Positions 34,917-44,007 of a DNA stretch of 64,000 nucleotides are shown one piece after another. The position numbers and the translations under genes are program-made. How positions within the stretch are numbered: position 1 is the first letter of the stretch; every line of letters begins with the position of its first letter. This DNA comes from Psilocybe azurescens (taxonomy: Eukaryota; Basidiomycota; Agaricomycetes; Agaricales; Agrocybaceae): NCBI GenBank assembly GCA_023853785.1, contig JAJIRX010000510.1, positions 1,116,001 through 1,180,000 of the forward strand, read 5' to 3'. The notes beneath the pieces were generated by a model. It saw only the letters and a list, made by a program, of their open reading frames with translations, made no database searches and had not been told where the DNA came from.

Positions 34917-35906
34917 TAAATAATGTAAAAGCTGAAACGAGCCCAACTCCACTCGCAAGCATATGCATTGATGGTGCTATCACTGCAGGGAGCCCTCCAC
35001 TAGCTTTCTGATCTGAGCCCGAGGTTCCTGCTTGTCCTCCAGCGGGAGCAGATTTATCTGTGCCGGAATTTGAACCGGAACCTGATCCTCCTCCAGATGA
35101 TCCTCCTGATCCTGACGCCGTTCCTCCACCGCTTGCTCCGCCTGGAGCGACTCCCGCCGCTGTAGGTGCGGCACCACCAGCTCCAGCTTTAGTACCTGTT
35201 GCCGTAGCAAAGCCGCCACCTCCTCCTGCCGCACCTGTGTTAAATGCTCCTCCGCTGTCTGTGGTGAACTGTCCTGATGTGTCGCCACTTGCGGTGAAGC
35301 CCCGTCGTCATTCGCTGAACTAAAGTCTCCTCCATCATCTCCTGCACTGAATCCTCCCGCACCAGACCCCGCACCAGACGCACCGGTCTCAGATGCACCG
35401 GAAGGCGCTGTTACGCTTGGAACAACACCGGCACATTTCTGGTTGAACGCTAAAAACGACAATGTGAGTAATTCATATGGAGCCTTCGGTTCAAATTGCT
35501 CACTTGCTGTGGCACTTGTTATATCACTCGTCAGCTCTGCTGTTTGTGTGTCAACAGTAGAGAGACATGTTAAGCAGGATTGCAGTTCTTTTTGTATCGC
35601 GGCCGTGCACAAGCATGATGCAGCTCCATTACAAGGCTGCGCTGCCGTGAGGAAGGGGTGCATGTAGCAGTGCACTGCGTTATATCATAAATTTAGCTGA
35701 CAGCATTATGGTCGACGGTATATACTTACGGGATCGTTAGCCGCGGCCTGACGCTTAAGCTTGAGAGTGTCTTCTCTGTATTGAAGCCTCCCTGCAGCTA
35801 TTGGTACGTTCAAATCAGTGTCCCGAAATACAATGCATCATAGGGCTTAAATACCTTCAGATATAAAAATAATAGAGAAGGGAACAATGATCCTAGCTGC
35901 ACGCAT
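34916..35906 (-). CDS. CFEM-like GPI-anchored secreted protein, copy 5 (two frame breaks)
   Basis: Signal exon MRAARIIVPFSIIFISE (35906), linker GRLQYREDTLKLKRQAAAND, CTATC, QPCNGAASCLCTAAIQKELQ followed by SCLTC, then FNQKCAGVVPSVTAPSG. A very Gly-rich stalk (GGASGGGTASGSGGSSGGGS) follows, with hydrophobic end MLASGVGLVSAFTLFMTI, stop at 34916. The frame breaks after CTATCTP at a four-base run (35655-35658) and before the GFTASGDTSG stalk at another (35300-35303). Each is repaired by one added base. Reading through without repair yields a charged Q/E-rich end that no paralogue has. Confidence 0.7.
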
Positions 35907-36864
35907 CTTGTAGCCTCAAAAGAGTCTGGGTTGATAAGAGAGAAATTTCATGATACCTCGTTTATATCCCATTGTAAGCTTTCACACGTTCGAACGTCGA
36001 TACAGCGTCGACCTATCCGTATCCCAGACAACTCAGTACCGTCTATGCACTTACGGCATCATCATTTTTGTGAGTTAATTTATTGGAAAGCCGCCCAAAA
36101 ATGACGTCTCCGACGTCGATAATGTCGAACTTGAAATAGCTATGTTCTTCAAAATCAGCTAATTAAATACTGTATTTGCGAAGGTCAGCAAAGAAATACT
36201 TGATATGAGATTATTACACACAAAGGCTCAAGTACTATTACTTTAATACTTCGAAAATCCACAGAATCTTTGCCACTGATTTATGATATATTCTCGACAC
36301 CGGAAGTAATCTATTTATAGACGCAGTTGAGCGCACATAGTAAACGTCGGAGGTAGTCCTGTCCTGATGACAGAGAGCGCCTAGTGTCAGTACCAGACGG
36401 ACTCATCATACGTAGCCAGCCGCATGCTTTGTATATGATCAAGGGCAGTATGCTATACAGGAGTGAGTGAGCTGACTCATTGACAGTGGTACCCCTTTCC
36501 ATTCGATGCCACTGCACCTGTCCTAATACAGCCACCATTTTCCATGTACAATGTTATCTCGAGAATCGTCGCTCCCCCATCTATTTAGATATATAGTAAT
36601 AATAGTTGTATGTTTGTGCTGACCAGATGTATACGACCACCTACCCGTTGTTAGAATTTGACAGCTACAGGACTGATAGTAACAGCGTATCGAGGAGTGG
36701 CTCATGAGATATTGTCTAGACATGCGACAGATTTAGGGCTGTGTAAGCGAGGCTTTTGAGTGTATATCATACCATGAAGGAGGCAATGCCTTCATATCGT
36801 AAATAAAGTGCAGAACAACTGCCGAATGGAGCTTGAATATGATTGATCCACGCATATAATAGTA

Positions 36865-37933
36865 TCAAAAGGCCAAAAAAACACCAAAAAGCAGACTGAG
36901 TCCAAACGCCCCGAGACTCGCCATGCTATGGGTGCTTATACCCTTACCAGTTTGCCCACCAGGTATCCCTTGGCCAGGGCCACCGGTAATACCGACTGAG
37001 GTGAATAAATGAACTGTGGGTTGAGATATTGAGGGGTTGGTGGGAAGGTTGGGGCTAGTTATCGTTGGAGTCGCTATAGGGGGTGTAGATGTGGTGGTAG
37101 GCACAGCTGGGCTAGTTATCGTCGGTGTCGTTATAGGAGGTATAGAGGTGGTGGTAGGCACAACTGGGCTAGTTATCTTTGGAGTCGTTATAGGGGGTGT
37201 AGAGGTGGTGGTAGGCACAGCTGGGCTAGTTATCTTCGAAGTAATTATAGGAGGTGTAGAGGTAGTGGTAGGCACATATGGACTTGTTCGGAAGGTAGTC
37301 ACTGATGGAGGAGTGACAGTGCTAAACGTTTTTATGGGCGACGGTATGGAAGGTCCTCCACCAGAGCCTGATTTAACAGTGACAGGAGGAAGACCAGGGC
37401 CGGTGCACTGACCCGAGTAGGCTGAGAGATATGTTGAATGACCAAGTATAAGTGTATTTGGAAAAGCAACACTTACTGCCAACCAGAGCTTGTGCACCCG
37501 CAATTACATCAGCTGCAGGACTTGCGGTCACCAAACAGTCGACGCAATTCTGCAGGCCCTGTGCAACTGTGGATGTGCAAAGGCAGCCTAGCGTAGCACA
37601 GCCCTGAAATTAAAAGGCATGATCAATACTACGCATTGAATAACATATCTTTCGACGTACATTTAACGTATCATTAAAGACTGCACATGCAGAATCGCAC
37701 TACAAACTCTCGTGTTAACAAGCAGCTTGGCTCTCTATTGCGATAAAATGACTCACGACAGTCTGTCGAGGAAGAATGAGACTATCTCTGAAGGGACTTC
37801 TGGCAACGATTGCGAGTACTGAAAGAGAAGATAGATCAGAATCGTCATATTACGCTTGAAGACAAGATGAACAACCTTGTGAGACACACAAAAGAGATGC
37901 CAGAAGAGTTGCTTGAGCTGTCCTGGAACGCAT
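36865..37933 (-). CDS. CFEM-like GPI-anchored secreted protein, copy 6
   Basis: Signal exon MRSRTAQATLLASLLCVSQ (37933), linker VLAIVARSPFRDSLILPRQT, then CDSACAVFNDTLN. Next comes GC..LGCLCTSTVAQGLQNC, VDC and a Thr/Pro stalk, then a GPI-like end MASLGAFGLSLLFGVFLAF with stop at 36865. The stalk contains four copies of a 19-residue repeat of the type VPTTTSTPPITTPKITSPA, encoded by exact 57-base units. FN before the last cysteine is replaced by SAYSGQC. Four introns, frame open. Sister of copy 7 through the segmental duplication. Confidence 0.82.
37053..37280. repeat. 57-base coding minisatellite, four copies
   Basis: Four head-to-tail 57-base units beginning GGCTAGTTATC (plus strand) inside the stalk of copy 6; units differ at a few bases. 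The sister gene (copy 7) has a single equivalent unit near 39955-40011. Confidence 0.93.
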
Positions 37934-38959
37934 GTTGTCGAGGTGAAAGGGTAAAGAAAGAACCTCTAACCTCTTGTTCCCCGAACTTTATTGGCTTCTT
38001 ACATGTGAGTACACTACGCTGATAGAACGCTTCACTATGCCAGTGCCCTGGCATGCTCTATGGTGAACTGTGCTCGGCACTCAGCGCTTTCAAACTTTTT
38101 ATGAAGTGACCGGTTGACCATCAAAAGCTAGTGGATCACGTGAACTTAGACATTTTGGCATTGGCAGTAGAGAGGGAAGCAAGCTCCCCAATGCCTGTCA
38201 GTTTTAATTTTTGGCCGCGTCTGTTCTTGCCCAGCCCACCTTGCCGGCCCTTCTTCCGACTTCGCGCCAACGTCACTTAAATGCATACATAGAGTACTAA
38301 TGCATAGCCAACTTCACCATATAATAATGGATAGCTTAATTAGACAAGCGGAGCTGATCTCAATGCACATCGATAGAAGAGCAATACTCGACAGCAAACC
38401 AAAGCCTTGATGGAATAGTGGGCCATAAGAGTGGGCACATGCTTCACAAATGTTCTGCAAGTGATTAACAACAGCAGCCAAGACCGATCTAGCTATTTAC
38501 GGTGTGGAACTCGTAGAATAAGGTAGAATGCAACCTCACGCGGAATGGGTTTCTATTAATAGAGTGGAGGAACGTTGTGATCAACCAGTTTGCCATCTAA
38601 GATTCTCGTGAAGGACGCACATACTCAGTCTTTCACCAACGGTATATTCCTTGAATATATTTCTCTTGCTGAGCTTCTATTGAGCTTTTGGCTTCTGTGG
38701 TTCAGGGGTATATGAGCATAGACTTAATTTTGTTGGGTGCTAAACTCAAGTATTTCCCACGTACCTTTCCAGGTTCTCTACGTGCCCTTGATGCCGTGTT
38801 CCAATGCTTTGGCGGGTTATCCAGTTTCCCGATCTCAAGCTCGATCATACTCAACGTTTCTTTCTGTCGAAACTACCCTCACCATCCCCTCACCATCCTC
38901 TGCCATTCGACGATGCTCCGTTCGTTAGACATCCAGCAGTATCTTACACTGACAACCAT

Positions 38960-39140
38960 GGTCACAGTTTTGATTGTGTTCATAACTGTGTTAACCATGA
39001 TAGCGGAAGCTCATGGTATTCGCCTTCATATTTGGTATCTAAAGCAAGCAGTACATATCCATTTGATGCTGCAATGCATGCAGGATTTCTCCTTCCACGA
39101 GTGGCGTATCAGAACCTTCAAGCTAGGAACTTGTCGACAT
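38960..39140 (+). pseudogene. Truncated 5' fragment of a CFEM-like gene (copy 9 relic)
   Basis: Carries the signal exon MVTVLIVFITVLTMIAEAH (ATG at about 38959) and the start of the linker exon ARNLSTFF, then runs into the junction of the two duplication units (GACATTTTTCA next to GAGGCTCAAG). All cysteine exons are missing. It matches 41545 onward of copy 9 closely, so it was created by the duplication breakpoint. Confidence 0.8.
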
Positions 39141-39144
39141 TTTT

Positions 39145-41735
39145 CAGAGGCTCAAGTACTATTATTCGAATACTTTGAAAGATTCTTTGAATCTTTTCCA
39201 CTGATATGTTCCCGACACCGGAAGTGATCTATTTATAGATGTGGTTGAGCGCACATAGTGAATGTCGTAGGCGGTCCTGTTTTGATGACAGAGAGCGCTC
39301 ATTGTCAGTACCAGATGGACTCGTTGTACGTGGCTGGCCGCATGTTTTGTATATGGTTACAGACAGTATGAGTAAGTGAGGTGGCTCATTAACAGTGGCA
39401 TGCACCTCTTTCCGTTCAATGCCACCTGCCTTGACACGGCCACCATTTTCCATGTACAATGTTATCTCGAGAATTATTGCTCCCTCATCTATTTAGATTA
39501 GCAATAATAGGCACATGTTTGTGCTGACCAGACGTTTACGACCACCTACCCGTTGTTAGAATTTGACAGTTATAGGAGTGATAGTAGCAGCGTATCGAGA
39601 TATAGTCTGGACATGCGATAGATTTAGAGCTGTGTAAGCGAGGCTTTGGACGAACTCTGAGTGTATATCATAAGGAGGCAATGCCTTCATATCGTAAATA
39701 AAGTGCAGAAGAACTGTCGAATGGAGCTTGAATACAATTGATGCACGCACACATATGATGGTATCAGAAGGCCAACAAAACACCAAGAAGCAAACTGAGT
39801 CCAAAAGCCCCGAGACTCGCCATGCTATGGGTGCTCATACCCTTACCAGTCTGCCCACCGGGTATCCCTTGGCTAGGTCCACCGGTAATACCGACTGAGG
39901 TGAATGGATGAACTGTGGACTGAGATATTGAGGGGTTGGTAGGAAAGTTGGGGTTAGTTATTGTCGGAGTTGTTATAGGGGGTGTAGAGGTGGTGGTAGG
40001 CACAGCTGGACTTGTTCGGGAGGTAGTCACTGATAGAGGAGTGATAGTGGTAGACGTTTTTACAGGTGGCGATGTGGAAGGTCCTCCACCAGAGCCTGAT
40101 TTAACAGTGACAGGAGGAAGACCAAAGCCAGTGCACTGACCCGAGTAGGCTGAGAGATATCTTAAATGACAAAGTATAATTGTGTTCGGAAAAAGCAACA
40201 CTTACTGCCTACGAGAGCTTGTGCATTCGCGATCACATCAGCTGTAGGGCTCGCGGTCACCGCACAGTCGACGCAATTCTGCAGACCCTGTGCAACTGTG
40301 GATGTGCAAAGGCAGCCTAGCGTAGTACAGCCCTGAAATTAAAAAAAGGCATGATCAATACTACCCATTGAATAACATATCTTTCGACGTACATTTAACG
40401 CATCGGTAAAGACTGCGCATGCAGAATCGCACTACAAACTCTCGTGTCAACAAGCAGCTCAACTCTCCATTGCGATGAAATGACTCACGGCAGTCTGTCG
40501 AGGAAGAATGAGATTGTCTCGGAAGGGACTTCTGGGAACGATTGCAAGTACTGAAAGAGCAGATAGATCAGTATTGCTATGCTGTGCTTAAAGACAAGAT
40601 AACAACCTTGGGAGACCCATAAAAAGACGCCAAAAGAGTTGCTCGAGCTGTCCCGGAATGCATGTCGTCGAGGTGAAAGGTAAAAAAGAACCTCTAACCT
40701 CTTGTTCCCCGAACTTTGTTAGCTTCTTATATGTGAGTGCACTACGCAGATACCAAGCTGTCAGTTTTAATTTCTTGGCATTCGTCCGTTCCTGCCCAGC
40801 CCACGCCGGCGTTTCTTTGCGTAAATGTTTACTTAAAGTTAGATGCATAGTAGTGCATAGCTAATTTTGCCCCATGATCTTAGATAGTTCCATTGGAGAG
40901 GCGAGCCTGGTCTCAGGGAATTGGTAAAAAGCAATACTCGGCCGCAAACCAAAGCCTTGATAGAACGTTTGCAGTAAGGATCTGGCATACAAGTAAGCAC
41001 ACTCGCTACAAATGTTCCGCAAGAGATTGGCGACAGCAGCCAAGCCCTTTCTAACCATTTGCGGTGTGGAGCCCGGAGAATAAAGCAGAATGCAGCCTCA
41101 TGCGGACTAAATTTCTATTAATAGAACGGAGGATCCTTGTGATCAGCCAATTTGCCGTCCTAGGATTCATGAAAGACGCACATACTCAGTTGATCATGAT
41201 TTGGTGTCTTCATTGAACATATTTCTCTTTCTGAACTATCTATTGAGTTTCTAACGTCTGTAGCTCAGGGGTACATAAGTATAGACTTAATTTTGTCGGG
41301 CGCTAAAGTCAAATATTTCCCACGCACTTTCCAGGGTTCCTGAAATTCAGGTTCCGGGTGTTCCTGATGCCGTGTTCCAATGCTTTGATGGGTTATCCAG
41401 TTCTTGATCTCAAGCTTGATCATAGTCAACGTTCCGGGGCAATATTTCTTTCTGTCGAAGCTACCCTCACCATCTCCTGTCATCCCCTGCCATTCGACGA
41501 TGCTCCGTTCGTTAGACCTCCAGCAGTACCTCACACTGACAACCATGTTCACAGTTCTGATCGCGTTCATAACTGTGTCAACTACGATAACGGAAGCTCA
41601 TGGTATTCTCCTTCATGTTTGGTATTTAAGGCGAGAAGTACATGTCCATTTGACGCTGCAATACATGTAGGATCCCTCCTTCCGCGAGTGACCTATCAGA
41701 ACCTTCAAGCTAGGAATTTATCGACATTCTTCAAC
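39145..41735. repeat. Segmental duplication, unit B
   Basis: Right member of the tandem pair, holding copy 7, non-coding sequence and the 5' part of copy 9. Similarity to unit A ends inside linker exon 2 of copy 9 (GACATTCTTCA). Identity by eye is high but not perfect, with many scattered substitutions and small indels. Confidence 0.85.
39764..40663 (-). CDS. CFEM-like GPI-anchored secreted protein, copy 7 (frame break in signal exon)
   Basis: Sister of copy 6. Same exon order: signal exon MHSGTARATLLASFYGSPK (40663), linker LAIVPRSPFRDNLILPRQT, CDSACAVFTDALN, GCTTLGCLCTSTVAQGLQNC, AVTASPTADVIANAQALVG, then SAYSGQCTGFGLPPVTV with a shorter stalk (one PTTTSTPPITTPTITNP unit) and tail GLSLLLGVLLAF. 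The signal exon is one base shorter than in copy 6 (A run 40621-40625), which puts the linker and later exons out of frame with the ATG. Either a silenced copy or an indel error. Confidence 0.72.
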
Positions 41736-42354
41736 TCCATTCCGATACAGGTGCGATACGAATCTTCAAAAGCTGACCTGTATGTCATACCCAATCAATT
41801 TACGGGTGCTAGTGTGAAGTGCCATGCGACATAGTCAAGGGTGCTGCACAGGTATGTCCTTTGTCTCGGCTGCGTTATTTAATCACGATGGTCCACTTTC
41901 CTCCAACGTTAAATTTGTATTCTTGTTCTCCTAATCCAGAATTGCCAATTCCTTGCATGCGCCTGCACGAACGACCACTCACTTCAGCTTCAAACATGCG
42001 TTGACTGCATTGTGGCGTTGACGCCGAATGCTGATGGCATTGTAGATGAGTATCAGGCTATCCTTGACGGTAAGATAAGCCGTCTTCATCTATCATCCCC
42101 TGAGACTGCTGATTCAACTTTTCCCTCCCAGAATGGACGAATAGCTATTGCGAACCATTTCCCACCCCGCCTCTTCATGTTTCACTGCCGGGATCCCAAT
42201 CGTCATCATCCGCTACATCACCGTCTGCAAGCACTACACCAAGCTCTGCAACCACAAAAGCTTTGCCACGAGGACGGTTCCTTCAATATCCGTGGCATTG
42301 ACTTTGGTGCCTTTACTCTTACTCTCCTACATTCTTTTTCTCCTTCAGTACTGA
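41545..42354 (+). CDS. CFEM-like secreted protein, copy 9 (plus strand, GPI signal out of frame)
   Basis: The only island member on the plus strand. Exons: signal MFTVLIAFITVSTTITEAH (41545; an upstream in-frame Met is also possible), linker ARNLSTFFNSIPIQ, CEVPCDIVKGAAQ, NCQFLACACTNDHSLQLQT followed by CVDC and ADGIVDEYQAILD, then EWTNSYCEPFPTPP and a Ser/Thr stalk SQSSSSATSPSASTTPSSA. In this frame it stops at 42301. The hydrophobic GPI-like end ISVALTLVPLLLLSYILFL lies in the next frame, reached by a one-base shift near AAAA at 42256-42259, stopping at 42354. Copy 9 spans the end of duplication unit B. Confidence 0.75.
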
Positions 42355-42382
42355 TAAATCAGGCATTAAATCCAATCAGTAG

Positions 42383-43110
42383 TTAATAACATTTTATCGT
42401 TGTTAGACAGGATAATACAATAACGACAACTCCTATGAACTTCCACCCTGGCCTTGATGTTTTAATATCCGCAGAGGACTCAGATTTCGTACCGTTCGAT
42501 GGCACGGCGATCTGTCGGTGGACCGCACGACAGATCTGCTTGTTATTGAATGGCCACTGTGCCGTCTGAGATGGAGCCGCCTTTATAGTCGACGTTTCTG
42601 TAGCTTGCGGGGCGATGCTTGATGGTGTAATGGAAACAAGTGGACTGACTGTCGAGGCCCCGGTCGATGACGAGTCTGGAATGATTTGCAAAGAAAAGTT
42701 CAGCGCAGGGCTGCATGTCTCCTCGAATCCTAATTGCGAAATCCTCAAGTGGATACATAGCCCACCAACAGCATTGCGATGAGAACATACCTGCAAAGAT
42801 ACCTTGAGCCGCATCATAAATATCCTGGGTTGGCGTTAAGGCATATAGGCAGGATATACAATCCTCCAGAGCGCTTGCGTTGTCGTCGGTGCAGATGCAT
42901 ACCCCGTACTCGCAGGTCTAATGGGGCTTGTCGTTACATTGACGGTAAAGGATAGACTAATGACAAGGATGCCCCATCTCACCTCGAAACTCGAGGAAGT
43001 TACCTGGCAAGCTTGGGTACACTGTAGCGCCCGTCAATACTGTATGTCTCAAATATATACGTTCTTACTGATGGTGGGACAAGATCCAGCACTGTGACAT
43101 TGGAAGGAGC
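42383..43110 (-). CDS. CFEM-like GPI-anchored secreted protein, copy 8
   Basis: Seen exons: CTQACQVTSSSFE (about 43020-42983), TCEYGVCICTDDNASALEDC followed by ISC and TPTQDIYDAAQGIFA (about 42915-42790), then FEETCSPALNFSLQIIPD with a Ser/Thr/Pro stalk and a hydrophobic end WKFIGVVVIVLSCLTTIKC, stop at 42383. Cys spacing C-x3-C-x9-C-x4-C-x-C-x10-C-x2-C-xn-C fits the family. The signal exon was not found with confidence: a leucine-rich stretch near 43350 lacks a clear start. Convergent with copy 9, whose 3' end is only about 30 bases away. Confidence 0.7.
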
Positions 43111-44007
43111 AGGGCTGGAGTTGAAGATCGCAGAGTTAATTAAAACTTGTGCCAATTTAGTCTGAATGTCACTGACAAAGCCATAGTCGGAGGACGTTGT
43201 GTTGGGAAGACGATGGCCGAAATAACTGTTCGGTCAGTGAGTGGTCATAGGGAAAAGAAGGAAAGCCGGGAAGTGATGTCGTCCTTTGGTGTTAGATCGG
43301 CCTCAAGAGGGCGCGCGACGAACGCGTGTTTGTACTTAGCAATGCCAACACTGCCTTGAGGTCGAGCCCAATGAGACCAAAAGGAAATACCAGGAAAGGG
43401 CTGGTAGCCCCTTTCTAATTGCAGGGTTTAAATACATGGAGGACGTCAGGTAGAGAAAATATATGCGCTCCAGAGTTTCGGCGTTAATGTACGTAAAACA
43501 GATTGTTCAAAGCTACACTCACAAGTGTAAAGCAGAAAGAAAACGTGTTTCCTGGAGTAGCCCACGCTGAAGGTGATCATGAAAACAAGACTTGCTAGTG
43601 ACACAAAAAATCCCAGAAATCAAGTAATAGAAAAAGTCTAACAAGACGCCCATTAGGATAGGATTAAAATGCCAATCCACAAAGCATAAGAGAAAGGTAT
43701 AGAATACACGTTCAAAGGCAGGAACGTTAAAAAAAAGTATGTATGTAACACAGAAAAAAAAGAAGAAACGAAACGTTAAAAACCATGCATATAATCAACA
43801 AAAACAAGTGCGTGCAGTGTAGGTGTGTGGGCGTGTAGTGTCGTGTAGTGTTGAAAGGAAAACATGATAGGGTTGACATGACATGGAATGCATCGTAACA
43901 AAGAAAAACAGGCTGCGAGGAGACTGCATAAAGTGAAAGAGAGAGAGAGAGGAAGAAAAAAAAGCTATACGACGAAGACGCTTTTATTTCCTTCGTAACC
44001 CCTCCTC
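43110..44007. other. Intergenic, right border of the island
   Basis: About 900 bases with poly-A/T and GA-repeat patches near 43930-43960 (AGAGAGAGAGAGG). Likely contains the missing signal exon of copy 8 and the 3' UTR of eIF3a. Confidence 0.4.

Larger units (their letters stand above)
36223..39140. repeat. Segmental duplication, unit A
   Basis: Left member of a tandem pair. Its start (GGCTCAAGTACTATTACTTT, 36228) matches the start of unit B (GGCTCAAGTACTATTATTCG, 39148), and colinear similarity continues through copy 6, its upstream region and the 5' piece of copy 9. Unit A ends within that 5' piece. It holds about 155 extra bases near 38023-38190 and three extra 57-base repeats compared with unit B. 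Confidence 0.85.

Noticed and set aside
35060..35323. Plus-strand ORF rich in Pro and Ala opposite copy 5
   Set aside because: It is the antisense of the Gly/Ser-rich stalk; GC-rich repeats keep the opposite frame open. No domain or start context.
37037..37411. Plus-strand ORF with repeated GLVIVGVVIGG units
   Set aside because: Mirror image of the Thr/Pro stalk of copy 6; the 57-base repeat makes it look like a hydrophobic repeat protein.
38688..39227. 180-residue plus-strand ORF with hydrophobic stretch
   Set aside because: Its hydrophobic part is the signal exon of the truncated copy 9 relic read through the intron and past the duplication junction; not a separate gene.
41358..41834. 158-residue plus-strand ORF in unit B
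   Set aside because: Another frame across the first exons and introns of copy 9. The spliced copy 9 model explains the conservation better.
43930..43960. GA-repeat near the eIF3a 3' end as a possible CRISPR-like or satellite array
   Set aside because: A simple short dinucleotide run with no spacer structure.
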